The position numbers and the translations under genes are program-made. A DNA stretch of 52,447 nucleotides from JBEINZ01 sp040377825 (GTDB taxonomy: Bacteria > Pseudomonadota > Alphaproteobacteria > Rhizobiales > Ancalomicrobiaceae), in assembly GCA_040377825.1 (NCBI GenBank), contig JBEINZ010000002.1, positions 1 through 52,447 on the forward strand. The letters are read 5' to 3'. The notes beneath the pieces were generated by a model, which was given only the letters and a program-made list of their open reading frames with translations, was not told the DNA's origin and did no database searches. Each line of letters opens with the position of its first letter. Position 1 is the stretch's first letter. This document shows, piece by piece, positions 42,590 through 50,630 of the stretch.

Positions 42590-44164
42590 ATGTTCGAGAG
42601 CCTATCGGAACGCCTTTCCGGCATTCTGGACAAGCTGACGCGACGCGGCGCGCTGACGGACGCGGATGTCGGCGAGGCCATGCGCGAAGTACGCCGTGCG
42701 CTCATTGAGGCGGACGTCGCGCTCGATGTCGTGCGCTCGTTCACCGACAAGGTTCGCGCGCGCGCCGTCGGGCATGAGGTTCTGCGTTCGGTCACGCCGG
42801 GCCAGCAGGTCATCAAGATCGTCCACGACACGCTCGTGGACATGCTGGGTTCCGAGGCCGAGCCGATTGATCTCAACGCGCCGGCGCCCGTGGCCATCAT
42901 GATGGTCGGCCTGCAGGGCTCCGGCAAGACGACAACGACCGCCAAGATCGGCCGTCGCCTAACCGAGCGGATGCGCCGCAAGGTGCTGCTCGCCTCGCTC
43001 GACACCCGCCGCCCCGCCGCGCAGGAGCAATTGCGCGTGCTCGGGGCGCAAAACAACGTCGATACCTTGCCGATTGTCGCCGGCCAGACCCCGCCGCAAA
43101 TCGCCGAGCGCGCCATGACCGCGGCTCGGCTTGGCGGCTATGACGTGGTGATCCTTGATACCGCGGGCCGGACCCATATCGACGAGCCACTCATGGTAGA
43201 GATGGCCGAGATCAAGCGGGTCGCCAAGCCGCACGAGGTGCTGCTGGTCGCCGATAGCTTGACCGGCCAGGACGCGGTCAATCTCGCCAAGGCCTTCGAC
43301 GAGCGCATCGGCATCGGCGGTATCGTGCTGACCCGCATGGACGGCGATGGACGCGGCGGCGCGGCACTTTCCATGCGGGCGGTGACCGGCAAGCCGATTA
43401 AACTGATCGGCGTCGGCGAAAAGGCCGACGCGCTTGAGGATTTCGACCCCCGCCGGATCGCCGGCCGCATCCTTGGCATGGGCGATATTGTCAGCCTCGT
43501 CGAAAAAGCGGCGCAGGAAATCGACATCCAGCAGGCCGCCAAGGCCGCGCAGCGGATGCAGAAGGGCCAGTTCGATCTGGACGATCTCGCCGAACAGCTG
43601 CGCCAAATGCAAAAGCTCGGCGGCATGAAGGGCATCATGGGGATGATGCCCGGCATGGGCAAGATGAAGGGTCAACTCGATGCCGCCGGCCTCGATGATC
43701 GGATCTTGAAGCGGCAGATCGCCATCATCCAGTCGATGACCAGGAAGGAACGGACAAAGCCCGACCTCCTGAACGCATCGCGTAAGCGGCGCGTGGCCGC
43801 TGGGTCCGGCACCCGCGTGGAAGACATCAATCGGCTGATCAAGATGCACCGCCAGATGGCGGACATGATGAAAATGATGGGCAAGAAGAAGGGCGGCCTG
43901 CTCGGCGGCCTCGGCGCGATGTTGGGTGGCGGCGCGCCGCAGATCGATCCCGCGCAGCTGGAGGAATTGGCAAAATCGGGCAAGCTCCCCGCGCCCCCAG
44001 GCGGAATGCCCGGATTTCCGTCGGGCGGGTTGCCGCCGATGCCTCCCGGGCTGACCGGCGGGATGCCGGGCGGATTTCCCGGTGTTCCGCGCGGCGGACT
44101 TCCAGGCCTCGGCCCGAAAGGGCCTGGATTTCCCGGCTTTCCCGGAGGCGGCAAAAAGAAATGA
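42590..44164 (+). CDS. ffh: Signal recognition particle GTPase Ffh (SRP54)
   Basis: This 524-residue protein has the N domain, the G domain with GLQGSGKT (107-114), DTRRPAAQEQL, DTAGRTHIDEPL and TRMDGDGRGGAAL, and the methionine-rich M domain (LGGMKGIMGMMPGMGKMKGQL, then RIIKMHRQM-like RLIKMHRQMADMMKMM). It binds signal sequences and SRP RNA. The C-terminus continues into about 65 residues of Gly/Pro/Phe-rich repeats ending GGGKKK. GAGAGGG precedes ATG 42590. The stop overlaps the chorismate mutase ATG (ATGA). Confidence 0.97.
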   Translation: MFESLSERLSGILDKLTRRGALTDADVGEAMREVRRALIEADVALDVVRSFTDKVRARAVGHEVLRSVTPGQQVIKIVHDTLVDMLGSEAEPIDLNAPAPVAIMMVGLQGSGKTTTTAKIGRRLTERMRRKVLLASLDTRRPAAQEQLRVLGAQNNVDTLPIVAGQTPPQIAERAMTAARLGGYDVVILDTAGRTHIDEPLMVEMAEIKRVAKPHEVLLVADSLTGQDAVNLAKAFDERIGIGGIVLTRMDGDGRGGAALSMRAVTGKPIKLIGVGEKADALEDFDPRRIAGRILGMGDIVSLVEKAAQEIDIQQAAKAAQRMQKGQFDLDDLAEQLRQMQKLGGMKGIMGMMPGMGKMKGQLDAAGLDDRILKRQIAIIQSMTRKERTKPDLLNASRKRRVAAGSGTRVEDINRLIKMHRQMADMMKMMGKKKGGLLGGLGAMLGGGAPQIDPAQLEELAKSGKLPAPPGGMPGFPSGGLPPMPPGLTGGMPGGFPGVPRGGLPGLGPKGPGFPGFPGGGKKK

Positions 44165-44511
44165 GTGCTTCAATGAATGAGAAATTGGACGGCGACGGCC
44201 GTTCGATCGGACAGGGCGCTGGCCATCCCGAACTGGCGCGCTTCAGGGCGTCGATCGACAACATCGACGCCGCGCTCGTGCACCTTTTGGCCGAGCGCTT
44301 CAAGATCACGCAAGCCGTCGGCGCCTACAAGGCCGAGCACGGCTTGCCGCCGGCCGACCCGACCCGGGAGGCCGCGCAGATCGCGCGGTTTCGCGCGCTG
44401 GCGGAGACCGCCAAGCTCGATCCCGATTTCGCCGAGGCGTTCCTCGCCTTTGTCGTCAGCCACGTCATTCGCCACCACGAACGCATTCGTGACGGCCATC
44501 CGGTCCTTTAA
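44161..44511 (+). CDS. Chorismate mutase, AroQ-type
   Basis: This 116-residue all-helical protein matches AroQ chorismate mutase: LARFRASIDNIDAALVHLLAERFKITQAVGAYKAEHG followed by REAAQIARFRALAE and FLAFVVSHVIRHHERI (shown in separate pieces: IDNIDAALVHLLAERF is the core helix). The arginine and lysine of the first helix that bind chorismate are in place. It converts chorismate to prephenate. A small mutase gene between ffh and rpsP is common in Hyphomicrobiales. The ATG overlaps the ffh stop by four bases. Confidence 0.88.
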   Translation: MSASMNEKLDGDGRSIGQGAGHPELARFRASIDNIDAALVHLLAERFKITQAVGAYKAEHGLPPADPTREAAQIARFRALAETAKLDPDFAEAFLAFVVSHVIRHHERIRDGHPVL

Positions 44512-44583
44512 CCCGTAAATCACCAGCCCTTTTCGATCCGGTCTCATCGATCGGATTGGATTTGCACTCACAGGAGAAGAAGC

Positions 44584-44943
44584 ATGTCGTTGAAGATCCG
44601 TCTCGCCCGCGGCGGGACCAAGAAGCGCCCGTATTACCGCATCGTTGTCGCCGACGCCCGCGCGCCGCGCGATGGCCGCTTCATCGAGAAGGTCGGCACG
44701 TTCGACCCGATGGTCGCGAAGGACAGCCCGGCCCGCGTGACGCTGGTGACCGAGCGCGTTCAGCATTGGTTGTCCGTCGGCGCGCAGCCGACCGATCGCG
44801 TGCTGCGCTTCCTGGATGCCGCCGGCCTTGCCAAGCGCGAAGCCCGCAACAATCCGGAGAAGGCCGTGCCCGGCAAGAAGGCGCAGGAACGCGCCGCTCA
44901 GAAGGCCCGCAAGGCCGCCGAGGCTGCCGCGACCGCCGAGTGA
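44584..44943 (+). CDS. rpsP: 30S ribosomal protein S16
   Basis: This 119-residue protein has the S16 hallmarks LKIRLARGGTKKRPYYRIVVADAR, DGRFIEKVGTFDPM and RVQHWLSVGAQPTDRV (each a standard block). The lysine/alanine-rich C-terminal extension (about 30 residues) is usual in alphaproteobacteria. AGGAGAAG lies just before ATG 44584, a strong ribosome site. A short 72-base gap separates it from chorismate mutase. Confidence 0.98.
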   Translation: MSLKIRLARGGTKKRPYYRIVVADARAPRDGRFIEKVGTFDPMVAKDSPARVTLVTERVQHWLSVGAQPTDRVLRFLDAAGLAKREARNNPEKAVPGKKAQERAAQKARKAAEAAATAE

Positions 44944-44985
44944 CCCGTGCCGTTCGCCTGGCTTTAGGGAAATGGCGGAGCGGTC

Positions 44986-45567
44986 ATGAGCGATAAGCGT
45001 GTTCTCGTCGGGCAGATCGGCGCCGCCCATGGCGTGCGCGGCGAGGTGCGGGTCAAGTCCTTCACCGAGCCGGCCGAGGCGATCGCCGACTACGGCACGC
45101 TTCTGGCGGTGCGCGATGGCGGGCGTCCCGATCAGCAGCGCGAACGTGCCTTGACCGTCGAGCGGCTGCGGCCGGCCGATACGGTGCTGGTGGTGAAGTT
45201 CAGCGAGATCGCCGATCGAACGACGGTCGAGGGTCTGAACGGGATGCGCCTTTACGTCGACCGCGCGGCCCTGCCGGAGCCGGAGGACGAGGAGACCTTC
45301 TACCACACGGATCTGATCGGCCTTGAGGCCATTGGCGCGGATGGGACGGTCCATGGCCGGATCGTCGCGGTGCCGAATTTCGGAGCCGGCGATCTCTTGG
45401 AGATCCAGCCGGCTGCGGGCCAAACGGTCTATCTGCCGTTCACCCGCGCCTTCGCTCCGACAGTCGATACTGCTGGCGGCCGGATCGTGATCGCGCCGCC
45501 GGACGGGCTCTTCGGAGCCGGCGACGAGGACGAACCGAGCGCGGCCGACAAAGGGGAAACGCCGTGA
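44986..45567 (+). CDS. rimM: Ribosome maturation factor RimM
   Basis: This 193-residue protein binds S19 and assists 30S head maturation. The N-terminal domain begins VLVGQIGAAHGVRGEVRVKS, a standard RimM start, and the PRC-barrel C-terminal domain includes FYHTDLIGLEA and GAGDLLEIQ. A 3' acidic tail follows. ATG 44986 has GGAG upstream. The end overlaps the trmD GTG by four bases (GTGA). Confidence 0.95.
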   Translation: MSDKRVLVGQIGAAHGVRGEVRVKSFTEPAEAIADYGTLLAVRDGGRPDQQRERALTVERLRPADTVLVVKFSEIADRTTVEGLNGMRLYVDRAALPEPEDEETFYHTDLIGLEAIGADGTVHGRIVAVPNFGAGDLLEIQPAAGQTVYLPFTRAFAPTVDTAGGRIVIAPPDGLFGAGDEDEPSAADKGETP

Positions 45568-46271
45568 GCGGCTTTCGGGCGACCGTTCTGACGCTCTACC
45601 CGGAGATGTTTCCCGGTCCGCTCGGCGCAAGCCTTTCGGGACGGGCGCTTTCGACAGGGCTTTGGTCGCTCGACGTCGCGGATTTTCGCGACTTCGCAAC
45701 CGATCGGCATCGCTCCGTGGACGACACGCCCGCGGGCGGCGGGGCGGGGATGGTCATGCGGGCGGATGTCGTCGCCCGCGCGATCGATGCGGTTTTGCCA
45801 GACGATGACGGGCGGCCGAGGTTGCTGATGAGCCCGCGCGGGCGACCGTTGACGCAAGGGCTCGTGCGCGATCTCGCGGCGGGTTCCGGTATCGGCCTTC
45901 TCTGCGGGCGCTTCGAGGGCGTCGACGAGCGGGTGATCGAGGCGCGGGGGCTGATCGAGGTCTCGATCGGCGATTACGTGCTTTCGGGCGGCGAATTGGC
46001 GGCGCTCGTCATGATCGATGCGATCGTCCGGCTCTTGCCGGGCGTGATGGGCAACAAGGAGTCCGGTACGGAGGAAAGCTTCGAGGCCGGGCTCCTGGAA
46101 TACCCGCATTACACGCGGCCACAGCTCTTCGAGGGCAGGCCGATCCCCGATGTGCTCGTCTCCGGCGATCACGCGCGGATCGCCCGCTGGCGACGGGAAG
46201 CGTCCGAGCGGCTGACCCGCGAACGGCGCCCGGATCTCTGGGCGCGGCGCGGGATCAGCCGATCGCCATGA
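45564..46271 (+). CDS. trmD: tRNA (guanine37-N1)-methyltransferase TrmD
   Basis: This 235-residue SPOUT methyltransferase has the knotted SAM site LLCGRFEGVDERVIE and SIGDYVLSGGELAAL. The N-terminal LTLYPEMFPGPLGASLSGRA and VDDTPAGGGAGMVMR are diagnostic, and the C-terminal YPHYTRPQLFEG is present. The GTG start overlaps rimM. It lies in the conserved rpsP-rimM-trmD-rplS order. Confidence 0.97.
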   Translation: MSGFRATVLTLYPEMFPGPLGASLSGRALSTGLWSLDVADFRDFATDRHRSVDDTPAGGGAGMVMRADVVARAIDAVLPDDDGRPRLLMSPRGRPLTQGLVRDLAAGSGIGLLCGRFEGVDERVIEARGLIEVSIGDYVLSGGELAALVMIDAIVRLLPGVMGNKESGTEESFEAGLLEYPHYTRPQLFEGRPIPDVLVSGDHARIARWRREASERLTRERRPDLWARRGISRSP

Positions 46272-46366
46272 AATACGGCCGCTTTTCAGCGCTCTCGCCC
46301 ATGCGCGGGGCATGACAAGCGGATCGAGATCGAGTATAGCCGTCGCAACTTTGGAACAGGTGACCC

Positions 46367-46738
46367 ATGAACATCATCGAGCAGCTCGAAGTCGAGCAAA
46401 TGGCCGCGATCGCGCAAAAGCGCCAGATCCCGGATTTCGCCCCGGGCGACACAGTGCGCGTCAACGTGCGCGTTGTCGAAGGCACCCGCACCCGCGTGCA
46501 GGCCTATGAGGGCGTCGTGATCGCCCGCTCGGGGTCGGGCCTCAACGAAAGCTTCACCGTACGGAAAATTTCCTACGGTGAAGGCGTGGAGCGCGTTTTC
46601 CCGGTCTATACGCCGCTGATCGAGTCGGTCGACGTCGTGCGCCGCGGCAAGGTGCGTCGCGCCAAGCTCTATTACCTGCGCGGCCTGACCGGCAAGGCGG
46701 CCCGCATCGTCGAGAAGCAGGACAAGAAGACCGCCTGA
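46367..46738 (+). CDS. rplS: 50S ribosomal protein L19
   Basis: This 123-residue protein has the L19 signature PGDTVRVNVRVVEGTRTRVQ (start of the core) and RRGKVRRAKLYYLRGLTGKA. It sits at the 30S/50S interface. AGGTGA precedes ATG 46367. A 95-base gap follows trmD and may hold an internal promoter. A strong terminator lies 35 bases downstream. Confidence 0.98.
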   Translation: MNIIEQLEVEQMAAIAQKRQIPDFAPGDTVRVNVRVVEGTRTRVQAYEGVVIARSGSGLNESFTVRKISYGEGVERVFPVYTPLIESVDVVRRGKVRRAKLYYLRGLTGKAARIVEKQDKKTA

Positions 46739-46772
46739 TCGGTCGGCTTCTTGTCATGGACGCGCACTAACC

Positions 46773-46797
46773 AGGCCGGGCTCGCCCGGCCTTTTTG
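46773..46797 (+). terminator. Rho-independent terminator after rplS
   Basis: AGGCCGGG, loop CTCG, CCCGGCCT form a perfect 8-base-pair GC-rich stem followed at once by TTTTT. It ends the ffh-to-rplS transcription unit and is the clearest intrinsic terminator in the window. Confidence 0.93.
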
Positions 46798-46815
46798 TGT
46801 TTTCGGATGGTGGCC

Positions 46816-47646
46816 ATGAATGAATATCTCGATGCCAACCGGTTGAACTGGGACGAGCGCGCGGCAATCCATTCCACCGATACGACCGGGTCCTACCAGA
46901 TCGTACAGGTGCTGGAGGGCGGCTCATGTCTGCACGCGATCGAGGCGCGCGAGATCGGCGACGTCGCCGGCAAGGATCTCGTTCATCTGCAGTGCCATAT
47001 CGGGCTTGATACGATCAGCCTCGCCCATCTCGGCGCGCGAGCGACAGGGCTCGACTTCTCGCCGCGCTCGCTTGCGGCCGCGCGGGACTTCGCCGCGCGC
47101 GCGGGACGGCCGGAGATGCGCTTCGTGGAGGGCAGCGTTTACGACGCGCCGAAGCTGCTCGGCGAGACCTATGACATGGTTTTCACCGGCTGGGGCGCCC
47201 TCAACTGGCTGCCCGACATCCGCGGCTGGGGCGCGGTCGTCGCCAAGCTTCTGCGGCCCGGCGGCTCGGTTTATCTGGTTGAAGGCCATCCGCTCACCAC
47301 GATGGCGATGGCCGAGGTGGACGGGCGCCCCGTGCCGACCTATCCCTGGCGCGACACCCCGGACCGGCCCGTGGCAACCGACAACGACACCACCTATACC
47401 GGCGATGCCCGTCGGCTGACGCAAACCAGATCCTACGAGTGGACGCACCCGATCTCGGATGTCGTGATGTCACTGATCGACCAGGGCCTCGTTCTCGATT
47501 TTCTCCACGAGCACGACCATTGCGCCTGGACCGCCTATTCGACGCTGGTGGAGGACGGCGATCTCTATCGCTTCCCCAACGGCGGCCCCTCGCTGCCGCT
47601 TGCCTTTTCCCTCAAGGCGACGAAGCCGGTTTCAGGCCATGTCTAA
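46816..47646 (+). CDS. Class I SAM-dependent methyltransferase
   Basis: This 276-residue protein has a Rossmann methyltransferase core: motif I is changed to LVHLQCHIGLDTISLAHLGA, followed by the acidic residue in TGLDFSPRSLAAAR and motif IV/V-like YDMVFTGWGALNWLPDI. The region KLLRPGGSVYLVEGHP is also typical. Members with this HLQCHIGLDT form are common and mostly uncharacterised. ATG 46816 is chosen; ATG 46807 and a TTG upstream are possible. It starts just after the rplS terminator, so it is a separate unit. Confidence 0.85.
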   Translation: MNEYLDANRLNWDERAAIHSTDTTGSYQIVQVLEGGSCLHAIEAREIGDVAGKDLVHLQCHIGLDTISLAHLGARATGLDFSPRSLAAARDFAARAGRPEMRFVEGSVYDAPKLLGETYDMVFTGWGALNWLPDIRGWGAVVAKLLRPGGSVYLVEGHPLTTMAMAEVDGRPVPTYPWRDTPDRPVATDNDTTYTGDARRLTQTRSYEWTHPISDVVMSLIDQGLVLDFLHEHDHCAWTAYSTLVEDGDLYRFPNGGPSLPLAFSLKATKPVSGHV

Positions 47647-47865
47647 TAATCTTTCGATTGAATTAGATTAGAATTCGATCTATCCAATTCATTTCGCCTT
47701 TTCAATATAATAAAAAGAAATACAGTGAATTCTAATTTCTCTTTATTCACTAAAATTATATTCGTCAAATTTAGTCTGTCTACGATCACGCAAGGATCTG
47801 ACATCGTAAGGTGGACAAACAACTTGAAGAATACATCAAGTCTATAACTTGCATTCCTGGTAGCT
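47647..47865. other. AT-rich island upstream of the FecR-type gene
   Basis: About 200 bases with strongly raised A+T content compared with the GC-rich surroundings, including runs such as AATATAATAAAAAGAAAT and several short inverted repeats (for example GAATTAGATT near GAATTCGATC). It contains the probable promoter and start region of the FecR-type gene: a GTG at 47811 opens a frame encoding DKQLEEYIKSI. No other gene is seen. Confidence 0.65.
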
Positions 47866-48528
47866 TTGGCACTGCTGGCCCACGCCCCGTCGGCCCGCGC
47901 TGGGAATGTCGGCCGCGCCGATGTCGTTGAAGCCGATGTCATTGCCGAGAATGCGCGCAAGGCTCGGAGGCTGCAGGTCACAAGTCCGATCATCGCCGAG
48001 GATCTTCTGAAGACAGGTGCCGGGGCCCGATTACAGGCGCCATTGCTTAACGGCACGCGCTTGGCGCTTAGCAAAAACGGCGCCTTGGACGTCGATGAAT
48101 TCGTCTTCGATCCCGCCAAGCGGGGCGGTCGGCTCGGCATCGACATAACCCGCGGCGCCTTCCTGTTCGTCGGCGGCAAGCTCGAAGCCAAGAACGGCGC
48201 GACCGTCAACATCCGCACGCCGGTCGCAACACTTGGCGTGCGCGGCACGACCGTGTGGGGCGGCAATGTCATGGGCGGCTACGGGGTGCTGGTCATAAGC
48301 GGCGAGGTCGTCGTTCAAACGCCGCGCGGCAGCGTCACGCTCAAGCAAGGGCAAGGTACGGTCGTTACGAATGGGAAGCCCGGAGCAGCTGGGAACTGGC
48401 CCACCGTTCAGGCGCGCGCGGCCACCGCCGCCGAGGCGATCAAGGCAGAGGAGAAGGTCGAAAAGGAAGCTGAAAAGTCGAAGAAATCAGAACGAAAAGT
48501 GCAAAGCGCAAAGCGCGGCCGACGATAA
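47866..48528 (+). CDS. FecR-domain exported protein, probably frameshifted at both ends
   Basis: The central reading frame gives a FecR-like beta domain (LQAPLLNGTRLALSKNGALD, IDITRGAFLFVGGKLEAKNG, VNIRTPVATLGVRGTTVWGG, LVISGEVVVQTPRGSVTLKQ). The hydrophobic signal LAFLVALALLAHAPSARA begins before any acceptable start codon, right after an in-frame TAA. Removing one base near 47846-47848 joins it to the GTG frame at 47811, giving a normal signal peptide. At the 3' end the frame stops at 48528, while the +1 frame continues with an Asp/Ser/Lys-rich tail (ADDKADKSTDDTDSKSSSS) to 48649. The protein would be periplasmic; its partner is unknown. Either a decayed gene or sequencing errors. Confidence 0.7.
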   Translation: MALLAHAPSARAGNVGRADVVEADVIAENARKARRLQVTSPIIAEDLLKTGAGARLQAPLLNGTRLALSKNGALDVDEFVFDPAKRGGRLGIDITRGAFLFVGGKLEAKNGATVNIRTPVATLGVRGTTVWGGNVMGGYGVLVISGEVVVQTPRGSVTLKQGQGTVVTNGKPGAAGNWPTVQARAATAAEAIKAEEKVEKEAEKSKKSERKVQSAKRGRR

Positions 48529-48631
48529 AGCAGACAAGTCGACCGACGACACAGATTCCAAATCGTCGTCGTCGGCTAAGGGCTCGAAGAACTCAGCGAG
48601 TTCCAGCAAGTCCGGCGAAAGCAAGGGTGGC

Positions 48632-48666
48632 AAGGGCGGAAAGGACTGACCTCCCTGGCCGCCCTT
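48632..48666. terminator. Possible hairpin between convergent fecR-type gene and anmK
   Basis: AAGGGCGG and CCGCCCTT, 19 bases apart, form a perfect 8-base-pair stem between the two convergent genes. The following sequence is only slightly T-rich, so it is a weak terminator candidate. Confidence 0.35.
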
Positions 48667-48684
48667 AACGTTCCCATCTCAGTT

Positions 48685-49824
48685 CTAGCCTGCCTCGCTC
48701 GCCGCGCCGGCCAAAGCCCGTTCAGTGCCAACAGGCCGTCGAACCGTGCCGCCGGGCATCGGATAGGGCACGCCCGTCGTTGACGGCAGGCTCAGCGGCA
48801 AGCCTTGCAGGCTGCGGGCGGCGAGATAGCCGAAACATTGCGCTTCCAGAAGATCCCCGTTCCAGCCAACTGCCTCGACCGGATCAACGGGAACGCCGAG
48901 GCGCGCGGCCAAGCCGGCCATGAAACGGGCATTGTGCCGTCCGCCTCCGGTCACCAGCCAACGAACGGGCGTGGCTGGCACATGAGCGAGCGCGGCGACC
49001 GTGGCCTCGACCGTGAAGGCGGAGAGCGTCGCGACCGCGTCTTCGCCCGAAAGCGACCCGACGATCGCGGCCCGACGATGAAAATCGTTGCGATCGAGCG
49101 ATTTCGGCGGCGGCGCGTCGAAGAACGGGTTGGCCATGAGTTCGGCCAGCGCGGCCTGATCAACCCGCCCCCGCATGGCGATGCGGCCGCCGTCATCGAA
49201 GGGGAGGCCGAAGCGGCGCATGACAAGATCGTCGATCAACGCGGAGGCCGGACCGGTATCGAAGGCGATGATCCGGTCCCCGTCGAGATAGGTGACATTG
49301 CCGACGCCGCCGAGGTTCAGGACCATTAAGGGACGCGGGTGATCCTGCGCGAGCGCCGCATGGTAGAGCGGCACGAACGGCGCGCCCTGGCCCCCGGCCG
49401 CAACATCGGCAAGCCGAAACCCGTCGACGACCGGTATCCCGAACCGGGTCGCCATCCGCTGGCCGAGGCCGAGCTGACGCGTGAACGAACGCTCCGGGCG
49501 GTGATAGACGGTTTGGCCATGGAGGCCGATAAGGTCGATCGAGGCTGGATCGAGGCCTTGCCTGTCAAGAAAAACCCCGAACGCATCGCTGAACGCATCG
49601 GTTACAGCCTGTTCGAGGGCGGTTAGCGGATCGGTTTCAGCGCGCGCGGGGTCCGTCAGGAAGTCCCGCAAGGTTTCACGTAACGCGCTCGGATAAGGCA
49701 CGGTCATGCCGGGACCGGGGCGGGCAACGGCATGGCCATCGGTCCGCAAGAGCGCGATGTCGATGCCGTCCATGGAGGTGCCGCTGATCATTCCGATCGT
49801 CGTGAGAACCGGCGCGCCCAGCAT
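48685..49824 (-). CDS. anmK: 1,6-anhydro-N-acetylmuramic acid kinase
   Basis: This 379-residue kinase recycles anhydro-MurNAc from cell-wall turnover to MurNAc 6-phosphate. It begins with TIGMISGTSMDGIDIALLRT, the family hallmark. Further motifs are LIGLHGQTVYHRP, LNLGGVGNVTYLDG, AFDTGPASALIDDLV and LVTGGGRHNARFM. ATG 49824 has GGGAG eight bases upstream; the longer open frame to 49863 lacks conserved residues. It converges on the FecR-type gene and diverges from the tetR-type gene. Confidence 0.95.
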   Translation of the reverse strand: MLGAPVLTTIGMISGTSMDGIDIALLRTDGHAVARPGPGMTVPYPSALRETLRDFLTDPARAETDPLTALEQAVTDAFSDAFGVFLDRQGLDPASIDLIGLHGQTVYHRPERSFTRQLGLGQRMATRFGIPVVDGFRLADVAAGGQGAPFVPLYHAALAQDHPRPLMVLNLGGVGNVTYLDGDRIIAFDTGPASALIDDLVMRRFGLPFDDGGRIAMRGRVDQAALAELMANPFFDAPPPKSLDRNDFHRRAAIVGSLSGEDAVATLSAFTVEATVAALAHVPATPVRWLVTGGGRHNARFMAGLAARLGVPVDPVEAVGWNGDLLEAQCFGYLAARSLQGLPLSLPSTTGVPYPMPGGTVRRPVGTERALAGAASEAG

Positions 49825-49938
49825 CGAATCACTCCCGCGACCGAGCGACGTCCGCGCGGCCATGTGTCATCGATAGCAAGTCGTTGCTCCCGAGGCGAGA
49901 GCGTTGCGGACACCGGTAAAAAAGTCCAAGCCTAGCCC

Positions 49939-49969
49939 TTGTATTTAAATGAGGCTTCGTTCATATAAT
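49939..49969 (+). promoter_or_regulatory. Promoter with overlapping palindrome, tetR-type gene
   Basis: A perfect TATAAT (-10) lies at 49964-49969, with TTGTAT (49939-49944) as a -35 candidate 19 bases before it. The expected transcription start is at or within one base of the ATG at 49975. An imperfect palindrome, TTAAATGA and TCATATAA with 8 bases between (49945-49968), fills the spacer and covers the -10 box, as expected for an autoregulatory TetR operator. Confidence 0.6.
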
Positions 49970-49974
49970 TCAGT

Positions 49975-50625
49975 ATGGACCAAGCCAAAGCTGAGCCCTC
50001 GCCCCGCCGCGGGCGCCCGATCAACGCCATTGCGCGAGCCGCCCGCGTTCGACACATCCTCGACGCGGCGCGCACATGCTTCATGCGTAAAGGATTCCAC
50101 GCCGCGAGCACGGCCGACATCAGCGCCGCGGCGGGGGTCAGCGTGGCGAGCCTCTACCAGTACTTTCCCTCCAAGGATGACTTGATCGTAGCCATGGCCG
50201 AGGACGATCTCGGGGCCGACCTCCAAGCCATAACAGCAATGGGTGAAGCCGCGACACTGCGCGAGGGGCTTCGATTGGTACTGACCCATTTTGCGTGCCG
50301 GCCCGATGCGCTGGAATCGTCGCGTCTTCGGCTTGAAATCCTTGCCGAAGCAACCAGAAATGACCGCGTGCGGGACGCCCTGTCACACGGAGAGGCGATA
50401 ACGGTTGCGGCCGCGGCCATGGTGATTGAACGCGCCCGCGAGCGGGGCGAACTCGAACCCGACGTGGATCCCATGCGCGCCGCGACCTTGCTGCTGTGTC
50501 TGGCGGATGGCTTCTTCGCTAGGTTGTCGGTGATGGATGGAATGGATGTTGTCGAGGACTTTAGCGATATGGCGATCGCGGCGCTGCAAAGTTGCCATGG
50601 CCACCATTTCAGCGGCGAAGGATAG
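49975..50625 (+). CDS. TetR/AcrR family transcriptional regulator
   Basis: This 216-residue protein has the N-terminal TetR DNA-binding domain (RHILDAARTCFMRKGFHAAS, helix-turn-helix TADISAAAGVSVASLYQYF at 46-64, SKDDLIVAMAED). The C-terminal helices form the ligand-binding and dimer domain. It probably represses itself and the MFS gene that follows five bases on, in response to the transported compound. There is no ribosome site before ATG 49975, and the -10 box is six bases away, so the mRNA is predicted to be leaderless. Confidence 0.92.
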   Translation: MDQAKAEPSPRRGRPINAIARAARVRHILDAARTCFMRKGFHAASTADISAAAGVSVASLYQYFPSKDDLIVAMAEDDLGADLQAITAMGEAATLREGLRLVLTHFACRPDALESSRLRLEILAEATRNDRVRDALSHGEAITVAAAAMVIERARERGELEPDVDPMRAATLLLCLADGFFARLSVMDGMDVVEDFSDMAIAALQSCHGHHFSGEG

Positions 50626-50630
50626 CAGCA

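Noticed and set aside
44520..44570. Possible decayed repeat copy before rpsP
   Set aside because: It shares short pieces such as CGATCGGATT with palindrome 1 but lacks both palindromes and the terminal TAGAGC; it may be a simple leader hairpin.
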